From an uncultured Psychrobacter sp. (GTDB taxonomy: Bacteria > Pseudomonadota > Gammaproteobacteria > Pseudomonadales > Moraxellaceae), in the NCBI GenBank assembly GCA_947501045.1, contig CANMUI010000006.1, positions 1 to 64,000 of the forward strand: a stretch of DNA of 64,000 nucleotides, in the 5' to 3' direction. The position numbers were made by a program, and so were the translations under genes. Shown piece by piece: positions 18,252 to 27,076 of the stretch. The notes under the pieces were generated by a model. That model did no database searches, was not told the origin of the DNA, and worked only from the letters and a program-made list of their open reading frames with translations. Position 1 is the first letter of the stretch, and each line of letters opens with the position of its first letter.

Positions 18252-21200
18252 CTAACTATTTGCCTCGATAGGTTCTGCTTGTGCGTGCAAATCTTGCAGT
18301 TTATAAACATCAAAGGGCAGATCGATAGCGTAAGATTTGCATACTGCGTCAGCCGCGCCTAAAGTTGTGACATAAAAGACTTTACCTAATAGGGCACTGC
18401 GGCGGATAGAGAATGAATCCTCCTGCGCCTGTTTGCCCTCAGTCGTATTAATAATAAGGTCAATTTTACCGTTTTTCAAGGCATCGACGATATGGGGACG
18501 ACCTTCGGTAACTTTATTGATTTGCTTGGCTTCAATGCCGTGGTCGCTAAGTACTTGTTGCGTACCAGTTGTCGCCACAATCTCAAAGCCATACTCTTTT
18601 AGCTGGCGAGCAATAGGAGCAATTTGCGCTTTATCACTATCACGTACCGAAATAAAGACGGTTTTGGTCTCATCTTTAGTAGGCAGCCCAGGCAGACGCT
18701 CATTACTACCGATGACTGCTTTGTAAAAGGCTTCGCCAAAGGTTTTGCCCACGCCCATGACCTCCCCAGTTGATTTCATCTCAGGACTCAAGATAGGGTC
18801 AACGCCGGGGAATTTGGCAAACGGGAATACGGATTCTTTTACCGCATAAAATGCAGGTACAATCTCAGTCGTGAAACCTTGGTCTTTGAGCGAGGTTCCC
18901 GCCATGCAGCGCGCTGCCACTTGTGCCAGCGAGGTGCCGATACACTTTGAGACAAAAGGTACGGTACGGGCGGCGCGCGGGTTAACTTCCAAAATATAAA
19001 CGGTTTCACCTTTTACGGCAAATTGTACGTTCATAAGGCCGATAACGCCAAGCTCTTTGGCCATCGCCACCGTTTGCGCGCGCATCACATCGCATAGCTC
19101 ATCAGATAGCGAGTAAGGCGGTAAGGAGCAGGCTGAGTCACCCGAGTGTACGCCTGCTTGTTCGATATGCTGCATGATACCGCCAATGACAACGTCTGTA
19201 CCATCACAGACGCAGTCAACATCAACTTCAATGGCGTCGTCTAAGAAGCGATCAAGAAGTACCGGCGCTTCATTGGACGCTTGTACTGCTGTGCGTAGAT
19301 AGTGTCTGAGCTCCTCTTCATTGTAGACGATCTCCATGGCACGGCCACCTAAAACATACGATGGGCGTACGACTAGCGGATAGCCGACATCTTTAGCTTT
19401 AACCAAGCCATCCTCTAAACTGGTCGCCAAAGCATTGGATGGCTGAACAAGATCAAGCTGTTGGATCATATGCTGGAAGCGTTCACGGTCTTCAGCGCGG
19501 TCGATAGCATCAGGGCTGGTACCAATAATATTCACGCTAGCCGACTCAAGCGCGCGGGCAAGCTTCAGCGGTGTCTGACCACCGAACTGCACGATAACGC
19601 CATCAGGCTGCTCAATACGCACGATCTCAAGGACGTCCTCTAAAGTAATCGGCTCAAAGTAAAGGCGATCAGAGGTATCGTAATCGGTCGATACCGTCTC
19701 CGGGTTACAGTTAACCATGATGGTTTCATAACCATCATCGCGCATAGCAAGCGCGGCATGGACGCAGCAGTAATCAAATTCAATACCTTGGCCAATACGG
19801 TTGGGTCCACCGCCGATGACCATGATTTTTTTGTTATCAGTTGGATTGGCTTCGCATTCCTCATCGTAGCTTGAGTACATATAAGCGGTGCTGGTCGCAA
19901 ACTCGGCCGCCGCCGTATCGACGCGCTTATAGACTGGATAGATGTTCAAATCCCAACGCTTTTCGCGCAGCTGTTTTTGCGATACACCAAGTAGCTTCGC
20001 TAGACGCAAATCTGATAAGCCTTTACGCTTAAATTGGCGCAAGTTGTTCTCGTTAAGCTCGCCAAATCCTAATTCTTTAATATGGGCTTCAGTGTTAACG
20101 ATATCTTCAATCTGCACCAAAAACCACGGGTCAATATTGGTAAACTTAAACACCTCATCCACGCTCATACCGATACGAAAGGCGTCCGCGATATAAAAAA
20201 TACGCTCAGGCGTTGGAATAGTCAGCCGATTGACAATCTCGCTGCGCGCTTTATCAGCACTCAAGCTACCATCTTTAATAGCAGCAAAGTCGATTTGCTC
20301 ATCGAAACCATCAGCGCCGGTCTCAAGGCCACGTAGGGCTTTTTGCATAGACTCTTGGAAGTTACGCCCAATTGCCATCACCTCACCGACCGACTTCATT
20401 TGCGTCGATAAGATATTGTCCGCTTGCGGGAACTTCTCAAAGTTAAAGCGCGGGATCTTAGTCACCACATAATCTAGCGTTGGCTCAAAGCTGGCAGGTG
20501 TTTTGCCGCCAGTAATGTCATTTTGTAATTCGTCAAGCGTATAACCAACGGCTAGTTTGGCAGCGATTTTAGCGATTGGGAAACCAGTGGCTTTGGATGC
20601 CAATGCTGATGAGCGCGAGACGCGCGGGTTCATCTCGATGACGACCATGCGGCCGGTTTTTGGGTTGATACCGAACTGGACGTTTGAGCCGCCAGTCTCG
20701 ACCCCAATCTCACGCAGTACCGCAAGAGAAGCATTACGCATGATTTGATATTCTTTATCGGTCAAGGTTTGCGCGGGCGCGACGGTGATTGAGTCGCCCG
20801 TATGCACGCCCATGGGATCAAAGTTCTCAATGGTACAAACGATGATGCAGTTGTCGTTTTTATCCCGGACAACTTCGGTCTCGTACTCTTTCCAGCCGAT
20901 CAAAGATTCATCAATCAGCAGCTGATGGGTCGGGGATAAATCAAAACCGCGTTCGCAGATCTCGATAAACTCATCGCGGTTATAAGCGATACCACCACCT
21001 GAGCCGCCCATAGTGTATGACGGACGAATAATACACGGGTAGCCCATTTTCTCTTGGGTAGCAAAAGCCTCTTCCATCGTCTCGGCGATCTCAGCACGCG
21101 GACACTCAAGGCCGATACGTTTCATCGCCTTGTCAAATAAATCGCGGTCTTCTGCCATCTCAATCGCGTCTTTGGTGGCGCCAATTAGCTCACAGCCGTA

Positions 21201-21530
21201 TTTTTCTAACACGCCATTTCGATCTAGCTCTAGCGCACAGTTAAGCGCCGTCTGCCCGCCCATGGTAGGCAATATCGCATCAGGACGTTCTTTGTCGATG
21301 ATCTGTTCAACCGTTTGCCAAGTAATCGGCTCAATGTAGGTGGCGTCTGCCATTGCCGGATCGGTCATGATGGTGGCTGGGTTTGAGTTGACTAAGATAA
21401 CGCGGTAGCCTTCTTCGCGAAGGGCCTTACATGCCTGCGCCCCTGAATAGTCAAACTCGCACGCTTGACCGATAACGATAGGGCCTGCGCCAATGATAAG
21501 AATGCTTTTTATGTCGGTACGTTTTGGCAT
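18252..21530 (-). CDS. carB: Carbamoyl-phosphate synthase large subunit
   Basis: Makes carbamoyl phosphate from bicarbonate, ammonia (channelled from CarA) and two ATP, feeding pyrimidine and arginine synthesis. The 1092-residue protein has the full family layout. The first ATP-grasp half begins MPKRTDIKSILIIGAGP, an oligomerisation domain follows, and the second ATP-grasp half begins near 565 with IMVIGGGPNRIGQG. A C-terminal MGS-type allosteric domain starts at about 950. A TAGGA ribosome site precedes the ATG. Unusually, a lipoprotein gene separates it from carA. Confidence 0.98.
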   Translation of the reverse strand: MPKRTDIKSILIIGAGPIVIGQACEFDYSGAQACKALREEGYRVILVNSNPATIMTDPAMADATYIEPITWQTVEQIIDKERPDAILPTMGGQTALNCALELDRNGVLEKYGCELIGATKDAIEMAEDRDLFDKAMKRIGLECPRAEIAETMEEAFATQEKMGYPCIIRPSYTMGGSGGGIAYNRDEFIEICERGFDLSPTHQLLIDESLIGWKEYETEVVRDKNDNCIIVCTIENFDPMGVHTGDSITVAPAQTLTDKEYQIMRNASLAVLREIGVETGGSNVQFGINPKTGRMVVIEMNPRVSRSSALASKATGFPIAKIAAKLAVGYTLDELQNDITGGKTPASFEPTLDYVVTKIPRFNFEKFPQADNILSTQMKSVGEVMAIGRNFQESMQKALRGLETGADGFDEQIDFAAIKDGSLSADKARSEIVNRLTIPTPERIFYIADAFRIGMSVDEVFKFTNIDPWFLVQIEDIVNTEAHIKELGFGELNENNLRQFKRKGLSDLRLAKLLGVSQKQLREKRWDLNIYPVYKRVDTAAAEFATSTAYMYSSYDEECEANPTDNKKIMVIGGGPNRIGQGIEFDYCCVHAALAMRDDGYETIMVNCNPETVSTDYDTSDRLYFEPITLEDVLEIVRIEQPDGVIVQFGGQTPLKLARALESASVNIIGTSPDAIDRAEDRERFQHMIQQLDLVQPSNALATSLEDGLVKAKDVGYPLVVRPSYVLGGRAMEIVYNEEELRHYLRTAVQASNEAPVLLDRFLDDAIEVDVDCVCDGTDVVIGGIMQHIEQAGVHSGDSACSLPPYSLSDELCDVMRAQTVAMAKELGVIGLMNVQFAVKGETVYILEVNPRAARTVPFVSKCIGTSLAQVAARCMAGTSLKDQGFTTEIVPAFYAVKESVFPFAKFPGVDPILSPEMKSTGEVMGVGKTFGEAFYKAVIGSNERLPGLPTKDETKTVFISVRDSDKAQIAPIARQLKEYGFEIVATTGTQQVLSDHGIEAKQINKVTEGRPHIVDALKNGKIDLIINTTEGKQAQEDSFSIRRSALLGKVFYVTTLGAADAVCKSYAIDLPFDVYKLQDLHAQAEPIEANS

Positions 21531-21623
21531 TTAGATTTGTCCTATTTTGGCGGTTTGGAGTATGTATAACTTCTAATACTAATTTTGATGTAAGTGAAGC
21601 CTTAATAGCTTTTAGATAAAATT

Positions 21624-22265
21624 TTACTCAACAAGACCACATTTTGCTCCTGATACTGAAACGAAAATACTGAGTATAAAAGTTTTTACATCAGCAAAAT
21701 CGGTAATAACACCATCGAGCTTTGCAGGTTGTCCAATCTGAGCTAGTAAGTTTAAGTAGCGTTCATCTAAGATCATTGTTTCAAACTCTTTTGCATCTTT
21801 TGTTGAAAGAACTGTAAATGCAGGCGAGGTTGATAAGTTTTCCTCATTGAATGTAATTTCGGTTGGATGACTATAAAAAATATCGTTAATAGAAATTAAT
21901 AAATCAAGCTTATCTAAGTATAAATCAACGTACTGGGGATCATTATTTACTGACTCTTCAACTTTTTCTTCAAAAAGCTCATTGAACCTTGCTCTATCGA
22001 TATTGTCAAAAACGCACTGTTTATCTTCTGAAGTTTGAGCAAAGTCAGAAGATAAAATTTCAATAAACTCTGGGTCATCTATTGCTTTGAAAGTAAAGTC
22101 GGCTAGTTTCATTTTCGCAATGAGAAGTTGCTTCTTTTCTTCAAAACTTAGTCCTTGCTTTGTTGGTAACGCAGCATTAGATATAGGTGTATTAGTCGAA
22201 GTACATGAAACTAGACTACTTGTTAATATTCCTGCTAAGAAAACACTTTTAATTAATTTAAACAT
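21624..22265 (-). CDS. Hypothetical lipoprotein between carA and carB
   Basis: I do not recognise a family. The 213-residue product begins with a lipoprotein signal peptide whose lipobox LVSC places the lipidated Cys at about residue 21. The mature part is acidic, mostly helical-looking, and contains two further Cys (near 92 and 209) that could form a disulfide in the periplasm. Its ATG overlaps the carA stop (ATGTTTAA, 8 bp), so translation is probably coupled to carA. The gene looks richer in A/T than carA and carB. A role in carbamoyl phosphate synthesis is not implied; it may be a passenger. Confidence 0.75.
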   Translation of the reverse strand: MFKLIKSVFLAGILTSSLVSCTSTNTPISNAALPTKQGLSFEEKKQLLIAKMKLADFTFKAIDDPEFIEILSSDFAQTSEDKQCVFDNIDRARFNELFEEKVEESVNNDPQYVDLYLDKLDLLISINDIFYSHPTEITFNEENLSTSPAFTVLSTKDAKEFETMILDERYLNLLAQIGQPAKLDGVITDFADVKTFILSIFVSVSGAKCGLVE

Positions 22266-23508
22266 TATTAGTTTTCGCCTTTTCCATCATCTGCGCAAAC
22301 TTAGCAAACAATTCAGCCGCATCATGCGGTCCGGGGCTGGCTTCAGGATGTCCTTGGAAGCTAAAGACAGGTTTATTGGTCAGCTCGATACCTTGATTAG
22401 TCCCATCAAACAGTGAGCGATGGGTGACTTTGATATTGTCAGGCAGGGTATCTTCATCAACCGCAAAGCCATGGTTTTGACTGGTAATCATCACCACGCC
22501 GGTGTCCAAATCTTGTACCGGATGGTTAGCACCATGATGACCGAACTTCATCTTAACCGTGTTGCCGCCACTGGCAAGGCCAAGTAATTGATGGCCTAAG
22601 CAAATCCCAAAGGTAGGAATGTCAGTCTCTTCAATGATATGACGTACGCTATCGATAGCGTAATCACAGGCAGCTGGGTCGCCGGGGCCATTCGATAAAA
22701 AGATGCCGTCAGGATTCATCGCTAGCACCTTTTCAATAGGCGTTTGCGCGGGGACAACGGTGACGTGCGCGCCAATATCTACGAGCATACGTAAGATGTT
22801 GGTCTTAGTACCAAAGTCATAAGCGACAACGTTGTATTTGTGCTCAATGTGGGTGTCCAGCTGCTTATAAAAGCCGCCTGTACCGCTGTCATGACTACCG
22901 GGCGCATCACGGTTAAGTAGAGTGTCAGAGAGCTCCCACGTACCCGTTGTCCATTCAAAACCCTCTGGGTGCGAGGCTTCTTTAGCAAGATCCATCCCCT
23001 TAAGGCCAGCAAATTCTTGCGCCAATTTGATAGCTTTTTGTTCGTCAGCAGTAGTGATGGTTTCGCCATTAGAAGCTGTCATGATACAGCCGTTTTGTAC
23101 GCCTTTATCGCGTAGTAAGCGCGTAAGCTTGCGGGTATCGATCTCAGCGATAGCGACGGTATCATTACGCTTTAAATAATCGCTTAGTGATTCAGAGTTA
23201 CGAAAGTTCGAGGTGACCATAGTAGCGTCACGAATAATAAGACCTTCGGCCCATACTTGATGCTTAAAATCGACATTGCCAGATTCGGCGTCCTCGCTAT
23301 TGGTACCAGTATTGCCAATATGCGGATAGGTAAGCGTTACTAATTGACGAGCATAGCTTGGGTCAGTGAGGATTTCTTGGTAGCCGGTCATAGCGGTATT
23401 AAAAACTACTTCACCAACGCGGTGACCGAGACTGCCGATACTGATACCGCGAAAAATAGTACCGTCTGCTAGTGCCAAAATGGCTGGTGTTTGGGTCGAT
23501 GAACTCAA
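22258..23508 (-). CDS. carA: Carbamoyl-phosphate synthase small (glutaminase) subunit, probable TTG start
   Basis: Hydrolyses glutamine and passes ammonia to CarB. The class I amidotransferase domain has the nucleophilic Cys in GICLGHQLLGLA and the His in SFQGHPEASPG; the CarA N-terminal domain starts at ILALADGTIFRG. I place the start at TTG 23508 (416 residues). A perfect GGAGG lies 6 nt upstream at 23515-23519, and homology begins a few residues later. An ATG at 23580 would add 24 residues of basic, non-CarA-like sequence. The 5' leader holds an attenuator-like structure. Confidence 0.95.
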   Translation of the reverse strand: MSSSTQTPAILALADGTIFRGISIGSLGHRVGEVVFNTAMTGYQEILTDPSYARQLVTLTYPHIGNTGTNSEDAESGNVDFKHQVWAEGLIIRDATMVTSNFRNSESLSDYLKRNDTVAIAEIDTRKLTRLLRDKGVQNGCIMTASNGETITTADEQKAIKLAQEFAGLKGMDLAKEASHPEGFEWTTGTWELSDTLLNRDAPGSHDSGTGGFYKQLDTHIEHKYNVVAYDFGTKTNILRMLVDIGAHVTVVPAQTPIEKVLAMNPDGIFLSNGPGDPAACDYAIDSVRHIIEETDIPTFGICLGHQLLGLASGGNTVKMKFGHHGANHPVQDLDTGVVMITSQNHGFAVDEDTLPDNIKVTHRSLFDGTNQGIELTNKPVFSFQGHPEASPGPHDAAELFAKFAQMMEKAKTNNV

Positions 23509-23514
23509 GGAAGG

Positions 23515-23519
23515 CCTCC
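23515..23519 (-). promoter_or_regulatory. carA: carA ribosome-binding site that decides a TTG start
   Basis: GGAGG on the minus strand is spaced 6 nt from the TTG at 23508. The alternative ATG at 23580 has no comparable site. Confidence 0.7.
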
Positions 23520-23593
23520 GCTGGTTTTGATGAGTACTTTTGATAAGTGCTGTACTACTCTTGCGGCAAATAGTGCGCACTTTTATGGCTTAA

Positions 23594-23736
23594 TCCTCGC
23601 TTATTGGGACTACAGGCAAACAAAGATAAAGACATAATGGCAAAAATTTTCCACAAAAAAGCGAGAGGACTAATAGATGAAAAGATACTTGATTCACAGG
23701 GTGGTGAAGAGTAACTTACATCATGTCCGCTCGCTT
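23594..23736 (-). promoter_or_regulatory. carA leader with attenuator-like alternative hairpins
   Basis: On the minus strand, segment A (23736-23725) pairs with segment B (23670-23659) over 11 of 12 bp. B is followed at once by T residues (six in the run), giving a terminator with a 54-nt loop. Segment C (23602-23594) can instead pair with B, with a 2-nt bulge, which would remove the terminator. A short frame GTG...TAA of eight codons ends at 23716 and overlaps segment A. The geometry recalls pyrimidine-sensitive attenuation; the mechanism is inferred. Confidence 0.5.
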
Positions 23737-23753
23737 AGGCACAGATTTTGCGT

Positions 23754-23759
23754 ATTATA
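23754..23759 (-). promoter_or_regulatory. Candidate -10 element of the carA promoter
   Basis: TATAAT on the minus strand lies about 18 nt before the attenuator's first arm. The -35 region (TGGCTA near 23777-23782) is weak. The gap 23509-23954 also must contain the divergent promoter of the gamma-carbonic anhydrase gene; nothing else was recognised there. Confidence 0.45.
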
Positions 23760-23954
23760 TATAATAACTAGGTAGATAGCCAGCCGATTTTTGCTGTTAT
23801 AGTGTTTTGCATAACCATTATTTTGCGATCGTCCTTATAGCCATAGAGTCATAAATCTCATACTAAAACGTCTGGATTTTGGTCACTAGCTTTGCCACAA
23901 TGGACGCCATTAATGGCACAATTAAACAAACGGCTAATAAAACAAGGAAGCGTT

Positions 23955-24491
23955 ATGATTTATAAATATCTGGATAAAACCCCACAGTTTGCTAGCCCTT
24001 TTAACGGCTGGGTCGCAGACACTGCGCGGGTCATCGGCGATGTGTATTTGGGTCATCAAGCCAGCGTTTGGTTTGGCGCTGTCATTCGCGGTGATAATGA
24101 GCGCATCCATATCGGTGATTATAGTAACGTACAAGAAAACAGTGTGATCCATACTGACGAGGGCATTGAGGTCAAGATTGGCAACTATGTGACGATCGGG
24201 CATTTGGCGATGTTGCACGGCTGTGAGATAGACGATAATAGCTTAATCGGTATCGGCGCGGTCGTGCTTAATAACGTCAAAATTGGTAAAAACTGTATCA
24301 TTGGCGCTAAGGCTTTAGTGACCGAGGGCAAAGTAATCCCAGATAACTCACTGGTCATGGGTGCACCAGCGAAAGTAGTCAAAACCTTGAGCGATGAGCA
24401 GGTAGCGATGCTTAGAGAATCAGCTATGCATTACGCTGATCGTTGTCAAAAGTTTAAAACTGGTCTGCAAGAGATTGAGCAACCTGAATAA
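23955..24491 (+). CDS. Gamma-carbonic anhydrase family protein (YrdA-like)
   Basis: A 178-residue left-handed beta-helix (hexapeptide-repeat) protein of the gamma-carbonic anhydrase/YrdA family, cytosolic and probably trimeric. Hexapeptide repeats run from about residue 15 to 150. Metal-ligand histidines appear in VIHTDEG and GHLAMLHGC. The ATG at 23955 was chosen because AAGGAAG lies just upstream and MIYKYLDKTP is the usual family start; an upstream ATG at 23892 would add 21 unrelated residues. Whether it is an active anhydrase is uncertain for this subfamily. Confidence 0.88.
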   Translation: MIYKYLDKTPQFASPFNGWVADTARVIGDVYLGHQASVWFGAVIRGDNERIHIGDYSNVQENSVIHTDEGIEVKIGNYVTIGHLAMLHGCEIDDNSLIGIGAVVLNNVKIGKNCIIGAKALVTEGKVIPDNSLVMGAPAKVVKTLSDEQVAMLRESAMHYADRCQKFKTGLQEIEQPE

Positions 24492-24629
24492 CATCGTTCA
24501 GCACTCATCAACCAGACTGATAACTAAGATATTTGAGGGTTAGGTCCTATTTTTGATTTAACATTATACTAATTTATCGGTAACGCTATAAATTTGGCAA
24601 CTTTAACTATAATTGAATAAGGTTTCATC

Positions 24630-25337
24630 ATGCAGGCAAGTCCACATAACCAATCAGGCCAGCAAAAAGAGCTGGCTTTATTTGATTTAGATCATACGCT
24701 ACTAGATGTCGATAGCGACTATCTATGGGGCGAATATATCGTTAAACATAACCTCGTTGATGAAGCCGAGTATCGCACTGCCAACCAAAAGTTTTATCAA
24801 GACTATATTGAAGGCACTCTTGATGCGACTGAATACAACGAATTTGTTGCGCAGTTTTTAAGCAGTTTGCCTATGGAGGAGCTTATCGAGCTACGTGAAG
24901 ACTATATTAAAACTGAGATTGAGCCGCACATGCGCCCAAAAGCCATCACCGTATTGCGTGAGCATTTAGATAGAAATCACGAAGTCGTTATTATCTCAGC
25001 GACCAATGACTTTATTGTCTCTGCTATTGCTGAGCGTTTCAGTATTGAAAAAGCTAATATTTTAGCCACGCCGCTTGAGGTCATTGATGATCGCTATACC
25101 GGTAAATTGACCGATAAACCCAACTTTAAAGAAGGTAAAATCTATCATCTTGAAAGATGGGTCGCACAGCAACAGGCTAAAGGCATTAGCTTCACTAAAA
25201 CTTATGCCTATTCGGACTCCAAAAACGATATTCCACTGCTAGATTGGGCCGATATTGCGGTCTGTGTCTCGCCGGATGACGCGCTACATGCTCATGCTTT
25301 AGCGCATCGCTGGGCAGTAGAAGATTGGACAATTTAG
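24630..25337 (+). CDS. HAD-IB family hydrolase (phosphoserine phosphatase-like)
   Basis: A 235-residue haloacid-dehalogenase phosphatase of subclass IB. Motif I is FDLDHTLLDVDSD (nucleophile Asp about residue 20). Motif II is VVIISATND near 120. The motif III/IV region is YSDSKNDIPLL near 190. The helical cap between motifs I and II is typical of SerB-like enzymes, but the C-terminal sequence fits the TIGR01490 group rather than SerB itself. Substrate unknown. An AAGG site precedes the ATG. Confidence 0.85.
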   Translation: MQASPHNQSGQQKELALFDLDHTLLDVDSDYLWGEYIVKHNLVDEAEYRTANQKFYQDYIEGTLDATEYNEFVAQFLSSLPMEELIELREDYIKTEIEPHMRPKAITVLREHLDRNHEVVIISATNDFIVSAIAERFSIEKANILATPLEVIDDRYTGKLTDKPNFKEGKIYHLERWVAQQQAKGISFTKTYAYSDSKNDIPLLDWADIAVCVSPDDALHAHALAHRWAVEDWTI

Positions 25338-25420
25338 TTTTGCTGATATTTAAAAGTAATGTAAAACTATCATAACCTGAAAACATATACCGAATATTTT
25401 ACTAAAATTTAGGAACCTTT

Positions 25421-26516
25421 ATGGAAATTAATCCCTACCAAGAACAAATTAAAGACTTATCTGAACGTGGACAGGACCTGCGGAGGTATCTTTGACGTCG
25501 ATGGCAAAAAAGAGCGTCTAGAAGAAGTAAATTTAGAATTAGAGAACCCTGAGCTGTGGAACGACCCTGAGCGGGCGACCAAAATCAGTAAAGAAAAAAG
25601 TCAACTCGACGGCGTCATCGATGTGGTGGTGTCGCTTGAGACCACGTTAGAAGATGCGGCCGCCATGCTTGATCTAGCCGTAGAGGCTGATGACGAGACA
25701 CTATTAAAAGATGTGCAAACTGAATTAGACAATGCTGAGAAGCGGGTGGCTGATTTAGAATTTCGCCGCATGTTCAGCGGCGAGATGGACCCCAATAATT
25801 GCTACTTGGATATTCAATCGGGTAGCGGCGGCACTGAGGCGCAAGATTGGGCAGAGATGCTGCTGCGTATGTATACGCGCTGGGCGGAGGCGCACGGATT
25901 TAAAGTTGAGGTGATTGAAATATCATCTGGCGGGGTGGCAGGCATTAAGTCGGCGACCTTAGCTATCAAAGGCGATTACGCCTTTGGCTGGCTGCGTACT
26001 GAGATTGGTGTGCATCGTTTGGTACGCAAATCACCTTTTGATAGTAATAACGGTCGTCATACTTCTTTTGCAGCCGTCTTTGTGTCGCCTGAGATTGACG
26101 ATAATGTCGAGATTGATATCAATCCGGCTGATTTGCGTATTGATACTTATCGCTCGTCAGGGGCAGGGGGTCAGCACGTTAATACTACCGACTCGGCGGT
26201 GCGTATTACCCATGAGCCAACTGGCGTAGTCGTTGCCTGTCAAAACGAGCGTAGCCAACATGCCAACAAAGACACCGCGATGAAAATGCTACGCGCCAAG
26301 CTTTATGAGCTTGAGATGCAAAAGCGTATGGAGAAGCAGCAAGCGGTCGAAGATAATAAATCTGATATCGGTTGGGGCAGTCAAATCCGCTCTTATGTGC
26401 TCGATGATTCGCGAATTAAAGACTTGCGCACTGGCGTAGAAACCTTCAACACTGGCGCGGTTCTAGATGGCGATTTAGATCAATTTATTGAGGCGAGTCT
26501 TAAGGCTGGACTGTAA
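25421..26516 (+). CDS. prfB: Peptide chain release factor 2, expressed through programmed +1 frameshift
   Basis: Recognises UAA and UGA stop codons and triggers peptide release. Translation starts at ATG 25421 (MEINPYQEQIKDL). It reads 24 codons to an in-frame TGA at 25493-25495, then slips +1 at CTT and continues from 25494 to give about 364 residues. The release-factor domain contains the stop-codon SPF motif (RKSPFDS) and the peptidyl-transferase GGQ motif (GAGGQHVN). The frame downstream of the slip is open on its own, so a naive gene call would start too late, near 25467. Low RF2 favours the slip, giving autoregulation. Confidence 0.97.
25481..25496 (+). promoter_or_regulatory. prfB: RF2 programmed frameshift site
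   Basis: The stretch reads CGG AGG TAT CTT TGA C. It has the internal Shine-Dalgarno-like GGAGG, the slippery CTT, and the TGA C context that define the bacterial prfB recoding site. Confidence 0.97.
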
Positions 26517-26586
26517 ATTGTCATTATAAAACATTGTTATAAAATATCGTTTTAAGCCATTTAATAAAACTTACTTAAGGAAAACT

Positions 26587-26868
26587 ATGCCAAGCGTCAA
26601 TCAATATTTCGATAATAAAGTTACCTCTATCGCTTTTCAAACTGCTATCAAACCTGCCACCGTTGGCGTCATGGAAATCGGCGAGTATGAATTTGGTACC
26701 AGCGAGTTTGAGACTATGACTGTAGTGAGCGGAGCATTAATCGTCAAATTGCCAGATAGTAATGACTGGCAAACTTTTGCAGCGGGTGAGCAGTTCACTA
26801 TTGAAGCCAATAAAAAGTTTCAGGTTAAAGTTGAGGTGGAAACAGCTTACCTATGTACTTACGGGTAA
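26587..26868 (+). CDS. ppnP: Pyrimidine/purine nucleoside phosphorylase PpnP (DUF1255)
   Basis: A 93-residue single-domain cupin that phosphorolyses nucleosides to free base and ribose 1-phosphate. Length and sequence match E. coli PpnP (YaiE): an N-terminal NQYFDNKV, a central GEYEFGTSEFETMTVVSG, and a C-terminal AYLCTYG. An AAGGA site precedes the ATG. It follows prfB by 70 bp and ends at a clear terminator. Confidence 0.93.
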   Translation: MPSVNQYFDNKVTSIAFQTAIKPATVGVMEIGEYEFGTSEFETMTVVSGALIVKLPDSNDWQTFAAGEQFTIEANKKFQVKVEVETAYLCTYG

Positions 26869-26904
26869 AGAATATTTTTTATCTTAGGAGTAGTCATTAT
26901 AAGA

Positions 26905-26934
26905 AACGCCAAGTATTCATATTTGGCGTTTTTT
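26905..26934 (+). terminator. Terminator after ppnP
   Basis: A perfect 8-bp stem (26905-26912 with 26923-26930) and a 10-nt loop are followed by a run of T. Textbook rho-independent geometry about 35 nt past ppnP. Confidence 0.85.
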
Positions 26935-27076
26935 GTCGTTATTATATTTCTATCTTAATAGTTTTACACAGCCTTACACATTATCTGCGCCAAACAAACA
27001 GCAAAACTAGCAATATCTATTTATTCTTAAGAGCTATCTAACCTCAAAAACACAATAAATAAAGGCAAAATAGTTT

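Noticed and set aside
25467..26516. prfB as an ordinary gene starting near 25467
   Set aside because: The RF2 frameshift site and conserved N-terminal codons upstream show that the true start is 25421.
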